DNA of 64,000 nucleotides, taken from Alligator mississippiensis. Lineage: Eukaryota > Chordata > Crocodylia > Alligatoridae. How positions within the stretch are numbered: position 1 is the stretch's first letter; each line of letters starts with the position of its first letter. The position numbers and the translations under genes were made by a program. Shown in pieces: positions 49,839-61,632 of this stretch. Where the stretch lies: positions 62,295,444 to 62,359,443 of the forward strand of contig NC_081832.1 of NCBI RefSeq assembly GCF_030867095.1. The letters run 5' to 3'. The notes beneath the pieces were generated by a model. That model saw nothing but the letters and a program-made list of their open reading frames with translations. It had not been told where the DNA came from and ran no database searches.

Positions 49839-50403
49839 CAGGGGTGTACTTGGTAGCCGTGTTGGTCTGAGACAAAAAGACATACCAAAAACTAGACATA
49901 CAAAAAACTAGAACTCTTGGTTCCAAAATGATACCTTTTATTAGACCAACTGGAATATGGCAAGAAAATTGTCCTTTTCTGCAAGCTTTCGGGATCAAAG
50001 TCCCTTTGTCAGGCTCTGGGAAAAGTGTAGATGGTACAAGATGGTAAAAGGTCCCCATAGGTAGGAAATAAACTTCATTTTTTCACAGGGGGAGCTGAAG
50101 ATGGAAGGCTGTCCATCTGGGTCCATGAGAGTGTCTTTGTGAGCTGTGTTGAGTAGCTCTTTGATGTGTTGATCAGGTAGAATTCCTTCCCTGGAGGTGT
50201 CAGATGGCAGGCAGAGATGTAAAAAAAATGTCCTTGTTGTTCTGCAATTGTTTAAAATCCAAAATTGGCTAAAATTCGACATCTTCCATGTTTCAGGGGT
50301 GTACTTGGTAGCCGTGTTGGTCTGAGACAAAAAGACATACAAAAAACTAGAACTCTTGGTTTCAAATTGATACTTTTTATTAGACCAACTGGAAAATTGG
50401 CAG
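49839..50403 (-). mobile_element. Penelope-like retroelement, short copy with repeated ends
   Basis: Two direct copies of one terminal sequence (GGTAGCCGTGTTGGTCTGAG…TTTTATTAGACCAACTGG) begin at about 49842 and 50296 and frame a short body. The whole is flanked by a 12-bp duplication, CTCTGTTATCTT (49827-49838 and 50404-50415). The first terminal copy continues into AAGCTTTCGGGATC, which on the minus strand resembles the hammerhead-ribozyme segment known from Penelope-like elements. The body (50050-50290) is a broken fragment without recognisable domains. Repeated ends and a hammerhead-like motif are family traits; the assignment is from memory of related reptile repeats. It looks old. Confidence 0.6.
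49981..50013 (-). ncRNA. Hammerhead-ribozyme-like motif within the Penelope-like element
   Basis: On the minus strand CCTGACAAAGGGA is followed by a small loop, TCCC pairing with GGGA, then GAAAGC. This recalls the hammerhead plan CUGANGA, stem II, GAAA. It is treated as a relic of the element; no activity is claimed. Confidence 0.4.
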
Positions 50404-50415
50404 CTCTGTTATCTT

Positions 50416-53269
50416 AGCTTTTATTCCCACAATTTCCTGGCACCCTTGGATCCACCATGGGATTGCTGGGCCTTCATCATCCTGGTCATGAAAGGTGTGC
50501 TGATCAGACTAGGGCAGAGTGAAGGACCAGATGACATCACCACTTTATAGCCACTTCAGCTAAGTCTTGAGTGCTTGGGTTCCAGCTAATGTTCCCTCAT
50601 TAGTGTATCCTTTTACTTTTACCTTTACTTCTTCCAATCTTCCTTCATTCGCCTTCTGTTTAACAAGTGGTTAACTTGTGTGTCACTGTTTTAGTGATGT
50701 ACAGTAACGGAGTCTTGCTAACACCTTTGACTCTCTTGGCCCTTTGGTTCCATTGATATGAATACAATAAATCCCACCTTTATTCTCAGATCTGTTTGTA
50801 TTTTCTGTGCACTATCACAGTGTATCTAGGCAACATTAAACTGTGTCATTTGTTTGCATATTCATGCAGTGAATTGCCCAAGGCTATTCAGAGGCTGGAC
50901 CTGCTTTTAATCTTAGACAAGTGTAAATCACAGGCAAATACACAGCTCTAAGCAATGTCTTAAGGCATTGAACATGTAAGTCTACCAGTAGGAAAAGTTT
51001 GGCTTCTGTGGAATTGAAAGGAGTCTGTGGAGTGACCAGTGGAGACTCATGAATGCTGATTTATATGTTCTCATGTATGGATCATGTGCAGTTGTACACC
51101 ATGGACTGGGCAGTTCACAAAAGTTGTAGTGTACCAGTTAATCCTTTGAAATGCATCATGTTTCTCCTCTGAATTGAAAGATGAACTCAGAGGAGGAGAT
51201 GGAGGAAGGGAGAGCTGGCAGCTGTGCTGGGATCTTCCCATGGGGCTGGTACATCCTTTGTCCACCTCCTGGGTTTGACCCCCCCCCCCCCCCGTGAATG
51301 GAGATGATTTGTTTTTGATAATAATTTGATTATTTGTATGAGAGGGACAGAATAAAGGACCCAAAGCTCATTGAAGTTAAAGGAGAGACCACTTCTTACT
51401 GCAGCCAGTGTTGTTACAGGCCTCGAGAAAGGAAAAGACAGTGATGAAAAAAAGAAAAGGAAAGAGATGCACAAAAGATGGAGGGAGAGAGACCCATGAT
51501 GTGGAGACACAATCACCCTGCAGGAGTGCTGTTTGCTCAGCAGGGCAGCCCTTCTCTGAGCTGCCAGGAGATCTGCCTTCTTGCTGGGGAAGTCTGCCCC
51601 TCCTCTTGGGGGCTACTACAGACACCAACACCACCTGTTCCTGGTGCTTTGGGGAGTCAGATGAGCTGGAGAGGGAGCAAACATTGGGCACAGCTGGGGA
51701 TAAGGACTGTCAAGGTCAGAAGGCAGCAAAAGCTTATCAATTATTTGAGAGGGAAGAGTCAATAAAAGGGCCTTCTCAATATAAATATCAGCTCTGCTGG
51801 CTGTGATGGGACCCAGAGGAGTTAGTTATTCACACCAGACTAAACTCCGGTAACCCTGAAGATAAATTGTTTGAAGGCAGCCTTCCTTGAGGTAGCACTT
51901 CAATAGCAGCTGCTTTTACCTTGCTTGCCTGAGCCCAGTAAGGGACAGTTTCCACTGGCCACTAGGTGGCTCCTAGGGGTAGATTAACCCTTCTCTGTAT
52001 GGGAATCCTGTCTGAGTGATAAAGTGAGCGGAGAAGGATCCTCCAGCACTTGGAAGGTGTTCACACAAACACAGACACGCACCGTCTCTCTGCCCCAGGC
52101 ACCAGCACACCCACACAGTTTCTCACACCCTAGGTGTGACATGCAGGCCCATTTGAACTTGGGTGCTCTCAGACAGACACACTCAGGGTGCAGACAGATG
52201 AACAATCACCCCACTTTAAGGAGGGGGGGAAGAGCAAAGGTTATCCCTTGTCTGCTGAGTCTGCTGTAATTTTCTGTCCGTCTGCTTCTAGAAGTGAATC
52301 TGGGGAAGATTGCCCCTGAGTGAATCACTTATATTACTGCAATTTAACTTTGCAGACACACAAAACAGTTACAGTGGAACAGCTAACACATTCTCATGAG
52401 AAGTACGTCTCTCCTCAGTCTTTTAAAGTTTAAAGATAAAGCCACTTCGTTGGCTTATGCGTACTAGCCGAAGTGCTTTTGCACAAATGCACATGCATCT
52501 CTGCGCACTCTCCCTCAGCAGGGGTACTTGCTTAATGCACACGTGCTCTTTCACACTGGCCTTCGCTACCAGATAGGAGTGCTCACTAACACACATTGAC
52601 ATTGCATTTGCAAGCACATTCATGCCCATGCTTGCTGTTTTGCTCATGCTGGCTCAGCTGAATGCCTGCTAGCAACCGTGGGAATTGTTTCTGAAAATTC
52701 CCTACCATGGTTCAAGATTGTGAATAGGAAAGGCAGCAGGATGCTAATTCTCAGCCCCTTTAGGAAAGGTGGAAAACTGCCATTAACAAGTGGCCAGTTC
52801 AAGATGGTGAGTTTCTTAGAGCCTTTTTTGTTTGCCTTGGCACTTTGATTCCTGGCACTGTAATTGTACCTGTGCCATTTAAAATATGACACACTGATGT
52901 GAATATTTGGTATTCTGACACTCACACAGCCAGCAGCTCCTAGGAGTGTTAATTAAATACTCTGTGTCTGAAGAATCATTATCAATTAAAAAGACTGTCC
53001 TGAGATTGTCTGGGAATTAATTTGACTTTTTCCAACTTTATCTGTTTGGCAAGTCTAAATAATGATTTATATGTATGTTTCTCACTAAAGTATTCAGTAG
53101 CCTTTAAAAAATCAGTGTAAGTAACCTGCTGCTCATTAGCAACCCTACAATAACATACTAGTCCATGCAGCTTGGCTTCCACAAGTAGGGAAATGGCTTC
53201 ATAATTCAGGCTTCGAAGGAGACACCGATGAGGTATTGGTAAAACCTGAGGTGTGGTGGCACAACAGTT
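50416..53269. other. No gene recognised over 2.9 kb
   Basis: Non-coding DNA with a 15-base C run at about 51280-51294 and a possible MIR remnant at 50870-50915 (AATTGCCCAAGGCTATTCAG), too short to call firmly. The open frames at 51377-51806 overlap on both strands and look fortuitous. Confidence 0.45.
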
Positions 53270-53528
53270 GAGCTTGTAACCAGGTTCAAAAGAGGACTGG
53301 ACTAATTCCTGCAGGATGGGTCCATTAGTGGGTGTTAAACATGATAGCTGCGGGGCAACCTCAAAATTAGGACTTCCTCAGTCCGAGTGCTGGAAGGGAA
53401 GAGAGGCAGGAGACAGATCAGTCTGGAAAGGTCCTGCAGATACATTCTTCCACTGTGACACCCAGGAAAATGGTTTTAGGTGGACCTGTGGGCTGACCCA
53501 GTATGGCATGTATGTTCTTAAGGTGTCC
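53270..53528 (+). mobile_element. CR1-related LINE 3' end, reptilian subgroup
   Basis: GTAACCAGGTTCAAAAGAGG and ACTGGACTAATTCCTGCAGG reproduce the C-terminal 'FKxxLDxFxxDG' region. GGTCCATTAGTGGGTGTTAA follows, and the 3' end reads GGGCTGACCCAGTATGGCAT then GTATGTTCTTAAGG. It is the same family as the inverted copy at 20140-20290. It is degenerate but recognisable along its whole length. Confidence 0.65.
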
Positions 53529-56444
53529 CACCATGGCTCCACAGGTATGAGTTCAAGCCTTGGCTTGGACCCATGCTTGAAGGATGCGCCCAGTTAACCA
53601 CCTGTAAATGGGGACCTGATCATTTGAGATGTGAAGTCAAAGAGGGGTGAAAGACCAGATGGGATGCTAGCCACATTGGTCCCTTGTGTGCATTAATCCT
53701 GCTAGTTGGGTGTACCACTAAGGCTTGAGAGACCTTTAGCCTAGTGGTACAGGAAGCAGGCTTGAGTTTGTGAGTTGTGGGGCCCAGTTCTTCATTCCTT
53801 GCTCATAGAAGGTAATAGAAGTACTGATGCACAGGGTATGAATAACTGGGCTTCTGGGGAGTGAAACAGCTGCCTCCTTATGCCTACACATGAGAGTGCT
53901 GGAGGACTCAACAATCTTCTGTTGTCTTGCTAGGTGGAACTGGCTCTTTATTCTTTGTCTCTGCAATGTGGAAACCACATGGATTGGCTATAACAACAAA
54001 CACATAGGGCAGATTCTGTTCCACTCATGAGCCTTATAAGTGATCTTAAGTGCAATCCTGTTCTACCCTGCTTGAGTCCATGAAAAACTGTTCATACAAG
54101 AGGTGGGCAAGTCCTCCTTTTCACTGCTTTTTTTTGACCCAGTGCAGGTAAGCTGGTGTGTGACAAAAGTAGATGCATTAATGTATTTTCAGGCACATGA
54201 ACAGGGTGGACTAGAACTGCGCTTAGGTGCCTAAGTCCAGTTAGATGTCCAATAGGTGGAATAGGATTTGGCCCTTACTGTACCAGCAGACCAGTTCAAG
54301 CATGCAAGGAGTGGAGCTGGGAAGTGAATGGCACCCATGGGTAGGGAGAGGGAGAAGAATCTGTCTTCTTGTCTTTATAGTTGCATCTGCTAGGGGGCAC
54401 ACTCTTTTTGTACCCTTTGTGTCCTTGGGACAATTCTGGTACAAGCCCTCCTGGGAAATCTGTGCTTGTCCTGGTTAGAGGTATCATGCCATCAGTCTCT
54501 CTAATCAGGTAATGACGCCAATACAACCCTTGCTCTATCTCCTCCCTCCAGTCCACAACAAGTTGCTTAAGGGCTGCTTGCCCTTTCCCAAGAAATAAGC
54601 TCTTATTTAGCTTTGAGCTCCTTCTTGGAAAAATGAAATCTGTGCTCACAGCAGTAACAGCAAGGAGCTGCAGTGTGAAGCAATCACCCCTCACACACAG
54701 TACCAGGGTTCAGGACAAAACTGCTGAGGCTGAATTTCTCTCAATTCCCCTCTCCCGCCCCGCAGGAATTCACATGGATCTCTGAGCACTAGGTGAAAGG
54801 TAGAGGCTGTTGAAAGAGACCCTGCATGGTTACAAAACAAGTGTTTGACTTTTACTGTTACAGGAAACGTAACGTGCAGTTCAGGCCTGATTCTGTTCTC
54901 ACTGGTACTTGGTTGTTTCCCTCAGTGTAGTGTGTCTGTGCAAATGCTAGTGAATCCAACTGGCAAGGTTTAGTGCCCACATTAAGGCCCACGGACACTG
55001 ATGCAAAGTAGGCAGCTTGCATTTCCAGTGACACTTACAGGACTTTACAGGATCATGCACTAGCCAGAGCCCAGTTCTGCCTCTGCCACAAACCCCTGTG
55101 CAAGTGTCTCACCATCTTTCTCCTCTCCTCTGACCTATCTTGTCCCCAGCCCTGGGAAGAAAATACAAACTACCTTTGTTAACTGTATGTGTACGCAGCA
55201 CAAACACAGGCACATGCACTGTTTGCACACACTGTGTGTGTATGTACACTGCACTTGCAAATGCTGGCTGTGCGCTCTGTGCTGTGGGAAGGTCTCCTGA
55301 TGTCTGGTAACTTTTCCAATGAAGGAAAGTTTCCAGGATCACTGTGGTCAAAGCCTATGACACTTCTCAACTTGGCTTGAGATTTGATTTGAGGTCTTAT
55401 TTACAGACTGGGTTCAAAGTCCATTTTAGGGCAGTGTCAGGAGAGGAGGCAGAATTGAAGAACATTGGACCAGAGCCAAGGGGACCATCGATTTGACCCC
55501 TTGCAAAGAAAAGCTGCAGAGTTCCTTACAATTTGAGTGGGCACCTGGTAGCCCAGCTTGTGGGCTGCTAGGGGTGCTAGAGGCTAAAAAGCAATATTCT
55601 GTCCCCCACGAGCATGCTGCGTCACCCTGTGCCCAGGCCGTCACTGTGCTGCAACATAAGCACTGCAGAGTTATAACCTTGTTCCAGCTGGCAAGCTGCC
55701 AAGAGGAGGCACCCCCCAGAACCCCATCCAAAACAGCCAGCTAGGAACAGACAGTTCAGCGCAGACTTACAGCGCCGGGAAGTTCTGCTGCAGTGTCCTT
55801 GAGTGCCCTCCCTCTGCCCCAAGCCTTTGCTTCTAATGCTTTCTGCTCCTCTAGCTTAATCCATTTCACAAAACATTCCCACCCCCCATCGTATCTCTCC
55901 GCCTCGTCAACTCTCTAGCTCTTTTCAGATCTCATCTCCTTTCTCTTCCTGGCTTCTCCCTCTAAATTTCCTCCTCTCCTGTATTAACCCTACAGTTGGA
56001 AGCCCCATGTCATAACTTTTCATCACAGTTTTCTCTCATCTCATCCCCTGATCTGGAATGCTGGGCCTGACCTGGAAAACTTTTGAGACGCAGGGTGTTT
56101 AGACAGATGCTATAAACCCGATGGGTCCAATCCTTCTCGGTGTAGAATGCACTTGACTCCTCCTGAGTGTCAGTGGGCACTGAGGCTGCTGAATACTGCT
56201 TTTGGGCACTAATGTTTCTCAATTACACAGTGGGTGCTGACAGACATGCAGTTTCCCGCTGTAACTCATGGCGCTTTACAGAAAATGCCATGAGTTATGG
56301 CAACTTCCTCGCCCCACAACCCAACAGACGTTCACTGTTGGGTCAGGGAGGGTGGCAGATTGAGCTCACTGTGGAGCTCACTCAGGAGGAGCTGCTTGTC
56401 TGCAGGCTCTCTCCCCTAGCCCCATCCCCACTCCTCCCAGTTCC
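53529..56444. other. No gene recognised over 2.9 kb
   Basis: Non-coding DNA. A GT/CA-rich stretch lies near 55180-55260 and a short 8-bp-arm hairpin (CCCAACAG…CTGTTGGG) at 56321-56343. No exon or repeat family recognised. Confidence 0.45.
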
Positions 56445-56537
56445 AGTGCTGTTTGCAGGATGGGAGGAGGGAGAAAAGGGAGGGGAGGGAGCTCCTTCCT
56501 CTCCCTTCTCCCCCATCCCATCCTACAGACAGCACCT
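56445..56537. repeat. GC-rich foldback, about 45-bp arms
   Basis: AGTGCTGTTTGCAGGATGGG on the left pairs with the inverse of GGTGCTGTCTGTAGGATGGG from the right. The purine-rich inner arms meet at GGAGCTCC near 56491. Imperfect but continuous. Probably part of a GC-rich palindromic transposable element together with the foldback at 56669. Confidence 0.65.
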
Positions 56538-57117
56538 GGGGCAGGTCTGGACTGCATCAACCCAACCCCAATCAGGCAGGGGGCACCATGGGCATGTGCA
56601 TGCACACATGTGCATGTGACAACCAGGCAGCCTGGAGTGCAGCTGTGGGGAGAGGGGAAGGCTTGATACCACTGCCAGGAGCCCTGCACTACCATGATGA
56701 GGCACCCTCTGCCCACCCAGCATCAGCAGGGATGGCAGTGTGGAGTTATGCCCCCTGCTGCTGCCATGACAGTGCAGGGCTCCCAGTGGTGGCACTGAGC
56801 TTCCCTGCCCCACTTTGCCCTGCTGCGCTGGGTCCTGCCCACTGGGCCACAGAGTCCCTGGTGGGAAGGCAGCAGGGTGGGGAGCCCCAAGCCTGTTTAA
56901 ATGCTCAGCTTCAGGGTATATGCAAATACCAAAGTGGTGGCTTCCATGGTAGAAAGTGTATATCAGAGTGTAACATTTTCTTTGACTTCGGGGAATTACA
57001 CCAGATTTGCATTGGCCTATATGCAATGAGGTGGGCCCATCCTAAGGAAACCTTATTGTTGGCTTTCTGCTGTAATAATGGGAGGAGAAGAGAGACTTAG
57101 GTGGGGGGGCGGAAAGG
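56538..57117. other. GC-rich interval holding a second foldback, no gene
   Basis: Arms CCACTGCCAGGAGCCCTGCA (from 56669) and CCACCACTGGGAGCCCTGCA (inverted, ending 56792) form a second foldback. The long open frame at 56453-57100 is a product of the GC-rich repeat and has no family resemblance. From 56900 the DNA returns to ordinary composition. Confidence 0.5.
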
Positions 57118-57838
57118 GGGAGAGATTTAATAGCAACCTTCAGCTACCTGAAGAGGGGTTCCAAAGAAGATGGAGCTAGACTATTCTTAGTGATAGCAGA
57201 TGGCAGAACAAGGAGCAATGGTCGCAAGTTGCAGCAAGGCAAGTTTAGGTTAGACATTAGGCAAAACCTTCTCACTAGGAGGGTAGTAAAACATTGGAAC
57301 AGGTTACCCAGAGAGGTGGTGGAATCTCCATCCTTGGAGGTTTTTAAGACCCAGCTAGACAAAGCCTCAGCTGTATGATCTAGTTGGGGTTGGTCCTGTT
57401 TTGAGCAGGGGTTTAGACTAGATCAGTGTTTCCCAACCTTTTCCAGCCCAAGGCACACATTAATAAAATTTTTCTGTGGAATACCTGTTAAGTCATTCCC
57501 CATCCTCTTACTTATGAGCTCATTGTAGTTCATTGCCGTAGCACAATTCTGTGGCACAGCTGTTTAGAGGTTCACGAACTGCGCCTCCCCTACCACTAAC
57601 ACGTGCGCTGTAGATGAATTTCCTTCTGCTCGGCTGGTTCTCTCTCTCCCCCACAGCCAACACTTGCTTGAGTCTTCTGCGAATATCTCGCTGACGTGGC
57701 TTATTCATTAGTGCTAGGCTGCTGGAGAACTTTCTTTGCATTTTCCGAAAATTCTCGTGGCACACCAGGGATCTCTTCATGGCACACCGGTTGAAAAGCA
57801 CTGGACTAGATGACCTCTTAATTTTCTATGATTCTATA
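57118..57838 (+). mobile_element. CR1 LINE fragment, 3' end with tail, interrupted by an hAT MITE
   Basis: 57118-57423 shows AGCTACCTGAAGAGGGGTTC, then CGCAAGTTGCAGCAAGGCAA, then GGTTAGACATTAGGCAAAAC and GAGGGTAGTAAAACATTGGA. The CR1 resumes at 57812 with GACCTCTTAATTTTCTATGA and the tail TTCTATAA (to 57838). The insertion at 57424-57803 splits the usual 'GACTAGATGACCTC' motif. The coding part encodes FRLDIRQNLLTRRVVKHWNR and is fairly well preserved. Confidence 0.93.
57424..57803. mobile_element. hAT element (CAGTGTTTCCCAACC ends) inside a CR1
   Basis: 380 bp with left end CAGTGTTTCCCAACCTTTT and inverted right end CAGTGCTTTTCAACCGG. It is flanked by a perfect 8-bp duplication of CR1 sequence, GACTAGAT (57416-57423 and 57804-57811). 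The ends are of the hAT Charlie type. A 93-codon open frame on the minus strand shows no recognised domain. Confidence 0.95.
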
Positions 57839-59664
57839 AAGGCTGAGGAAAGTGTCTTTCTAGCAGTTGAGCATTTTCCACTTCCAGGTTTCCCTAGGAA
57901 GTCTGGGATTCTGCACACAGGCTCGTCGCTAATTGAACTTGAAGTGGGCCCACTGGGGAGGAACGGTAATATAAGAGGAAAGGGGGAGAAGCATTAGTCT
58001 AGTATCACACTAACCAGATCCTCTCTTTTATTGCTTCTGAAGGATCTGATCAACAGTGACCATCTGGGAACACAAGCTCTGAGTTGCTGTAGTGTAGATT
58101 ATGCAGACTATGTAACAATCAAGCTTTGTTGCATGACCTGAGTATACTTTTCCCTACTCCCTCCTGAAAGACACCCCTACCTCCTCCCTCTATCACCCTA
58201 TTGCTTCAATCAGAAAGTATTGCAGTGGCCTCAGAAAGAAGGGTTCCAAAGAAACCCTTTCATATCTGGAGAACTAATCTTGGGACTTTTCATTGCAAGC
58301 AACAGACCCAATCCTCCTGTAAAGGGGGCACATAAGGCTTTAGCACTGCAGCCCCTGAAGGAAAAAGGCCAAACAGACTGGCAGGGTTGCTGATGCTGCC
58401 AAACTGTCACCCTGTTATGGTGTTGTGGGAATCTCAGCCACTTCATTCCAACCCTGACTGATGTCTCCCTAGCCTTGGTAATGAGATGCAAGCTCTTTGA
58501 TTTGCATGCCTGCAGCAGAAAGGCCTCTCCCAGTGGAGCAACCATATGTGCAAACTTCAGGTGTCCTAGCAGGGACTGCATATGCTTCACCGTGATTTAT
58601 TTTTTAGAACTCCGTACCCATCACTGCCAGGCAATGTAATGTCTTTCTAACTTGTCCCCTGGCAATGCAGTTTCCATTTTAATGGAGTTTATCTTGTTGC
58701 CCTCTCAAATGGGATGTGCGTGGATGGCTCCCTCTGTTTCATTAAGAGCTAATGGAACAGACAGCAAGCCCCCTAGCCAGCTTGCAGAATGGCCTGGCAA
58801 TGCTGTTGCTGGCTTCCTGGTGCGGTGGATTGCTCTCAGCATCTCCTAGCTGCTCCTCTTGGCTCCAGGCTGAGGAAATGTCTACGCCACATCATACTTC
58901 TTACCCACACTGAAATCCGGCTTATTACCTGCTGTGAGAGCTGGGAGAGGTACTATTTGGCTCTGGGTGGGCCAGTGCTTGTATTGGGTTGCTTGTTGGG
59001 GGAAGTGGCTGAACCAGCTTTTCTGTTTGTTTTCTGATGAACTGAAGCTTTTATTAAAAAAAAAACAAACAAAAAACACAACCCAAAACCCTGCCCAAAC
59101 CCCAAGGAGTCCTGTGCCTTACAGCTTACTAGGATCTCCCTTTTGACTGTGAGCCCGTTCAGGGCTGATCCTGCCAAAAGTCTGGGGAAGTAACATCTCG
59201 AAGTACAATGTTTCCTGTCTGAAGAGCAGGCCAGAAATCCAACAGGGCAACACTATGGAGCAGGTTGGTGCTACAGTAGGGACAAGTCAGTAGACTTGCC
59301 ACTACATGCCTCCATAGACTGACATCACCTGTGTTGTGGGTATGCACAGACATCCTAGGTAGTGTGAAAGCACGTGGGCTGAAGAAGGGCAGTGGAGGGG
59401 AGTGGTTCTGTGGTCACTTGCCTTCTAGTCACTGGGGTGAAGGAGACAATTTCTTTTCCACATTTCCTACAGGACCATTTGTGCAGTTCCCATTTTATTT
59501 GTTCCAGGTAGCTCTGGAGGGATGACTTCAGCATCAGGATCAAAACACCAAAACTGCAAGTGAGACTCCAGGTGGGGTTACTATAATTCTTCATCCTTTC
59601 TGCCCAATAAATGGGTGTCCTTTTCCATTAAGCTGTAAAATGGTGTTCTCTGTGGCCATTAGCC
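57839..59664. other. No gene recognised
   Basis: 1.8 kb of non-coding DNA with an A-rich segment at 59055-59085. Nothing further recognised. Confidence 0.45.
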
Positions 59665-60541
59665 TAAGTACAGATAGTCAAAAAGCCTGAGGCTGAATCG
59701 ATTCAGTCTTTGTAAATTAGTCTAAATTGCACAGATTAAATTGAAACAGAAGTGAACGGACATTTACCTTTCATTCAGAAAATGCAGCCACATGCCTGCA
59801 ATGGCTCAAGCCAGAAGCTGGGGGTGCTACAGCACAGCTCTCTGGTTGCCTGTTCACTTTGCCAAAGAGCTGTGCTGTAACCTCAGAGGCAGGTTCTTTC
59901 TGCTGCCCCCAAAGTCTGCCCTTCTACCCCTGCTGCCTCCAAAGTGTTCTGACTTTGGACTGGGATTTGCTGTCCAAAGTCAGAACACCAGGACTCTGCA
60001 GGATTGCTCATTTCTTCCTCTTCCTGCTTCCAGGTGCCTCTGGCATTTGTAGTCCACAGTTGCAGCCAGCAGTAAGTTTGAGCAGGGGAAGAGGTGTTTA
60101 ACCCCCCTCCCTGGCCCCAGACCTCAGCCAGGGTTTGCCTGGGGAGCAGTCCTCCCTCTGCAGACTGGGCTACATCCCCAGCTGGGCTTTCCCCCCCCCC
60201 CCCACTGTTAGCCAGCCCTCACTGCTTCAGCTAGTGAGCAGAGGGGGCAGGGCCAGCCCTGCTCTCTGGAGCAGACAGGCCAGTGCAGTCCAGGGCTGGA
60301 ATGCATGCTGGGATGCTGGGGGACTGTGATTTAACTTGAATCAGGAAGGGGTCTGGAACAGAAGTTTTATAAACCGGTTTGACCCAAATCAGCTAAGTCA
60401 GATACTACATTCAACCACGTTTATCTTAAACCAGTTTCAGCCATTTTGAAACTGGTTTATGTGCACTGAGTTTCTGTTCTGTTACAGGTTTAAGCCAGTT
60501 TCAGATTACTTAAACTGGTTTATGTGTAATGTCTGTCCCTA
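59665..60541 (-). mobile_element. Non-autonomous DNA transposon, hAT-like, family A copy 2
   Basis: This is an inverted relative of the element at 5826-6648. Its right end AATGTCTGTCCCTA (ending 60541) equals that element's right end, and its left end TAAGTACAGATAGTC with AAAAAGCCTGAGGCTGAAT matches the inverse of that element's 6600-6648 part. The internal ATGCATGCTGGGATGCTGG block is also shared, inverted. Inside it is a perfect 17-bp hairpin at 59944-59988. Confidence 0.75.
59944..59988. repeat. Perfect 17-bp hairpin with 11-base loop
   Basis: GTGTTCTGACTTTGGAC at 59944-59960 and its exact reverse complement at 59972-59988, with loop TGGGATTTGCT. It sits inside the hAT-like element and has no counterpart in the copy at 5826-6648. 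Confidence 0.9.
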
Positions 60542-61352
60542 GCCCCTGTGACCCTTTTTGGAGAAGAGTTCCACTTGTGCTCCGAAGTCCTTACCCAGAA
60601 TTTCTGCCGTTTCCTTGTCTGCTGTTCAGGGTACTCTGTCCTCAAGTGCTGTGAAGGACTCTAGTGTTTATGGAGATGAGATACTATGTAATTGTCAAAT
60701 AGGAGTTAAAATATCTACATCTGTGCAATGTAATTTCTTCTGCCATCAACTCATCAGCTGATTCTGTGCTTGACTACAAACTCTAAGAACTATTGTAGTC
60801 TCCACTGCTCTGATTCCTTATTTGAAAGAACATGGAATACAAGGGAGGAAAATAGAGTATCTACCATCCCCGTTCAACTCTCTGCTTCTGATTTGCTTAA
60901 GGAGGGAGGAAAAAACAATATAGCAAAATAATATTTACTGTATTGTTCTGATTTATAACTCTACCAGAAGAACCATAAAAAACACACTCACACTCAACAC
61001 ATACAAACATAGTTGTGGGCTCAACCTATAAAGAGATACTTGCAGTTCTTACTTTTGTACTTGCAGTATTTTTCACGTGCAGTCATAATACTAACAGTTA
61101 TTTTTTTCAATAAAGTTTTTATTTTAGTATTTTTAGTACATTTAACTCTTTGGATCCTTTCCTTGGTTGGTTGAATCACCTGGGGGAGTTTCTGAGGGCA
61201 GTAGCAGTTCAAGGACTCTATCAGTAGTTATCAACTTCTATTTATGGGAAAAAAGTTGTTTTTCTTGAAGTTGAACCTAAAATGTGGGGCTTGACTTCTC
61301 ATATGCAGGGCATCTTATAATTTGAACAATATGAGATAAATATATATATATA

Positions 61353-61388
<36 letters not shown>

Positions 61389-61632
61389 ACACACGCTCTG
61401 GATCTGCTTTTCACTTGATATCCATGTATAACATGCACCGATATTACTGTGAGAATTGTGTGTGTTCATTGTTTGTATATTTACAGTGTGTGCAGATACA
61501 TTGTATATTTGGCAGTTAATTTCCTTTTGTCATAATCACAGTTCAGAGTAATTCCATGTGGTATGCACATATATAATCCCAGCCTTATCACGTGTGGCCA
61601 GACACTTACTTGGCTTACTCAGTTCCTCTGTA
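60542..61632. other. No gene recognised; contains a microsatellite
   Basis: AT-rich non-coding DNA. Apart from the TA/TG run at 61339-61395 I see nothing to name. Confidence 0.45.
61339..61395. repeat. Compound (TA)n(GT)n microsatellite
   Basis: About eight TA units run directly into about 16 GT units and then a short CA-type run (61387-61395). Confidence 0.95.

Noticed and set aside
50870-50915. Possible MIR remnant (AATTGCCCAAGGCTATTCAG)
   Set aside because: Only one core block is recognisable, so I mention it in the interval note but do not annotate it.
56453-57100. 215-codon open frame
   Set aside because: It lies in the GC-rich foldback block; the composition and self-complementarity explain the absence of stops.
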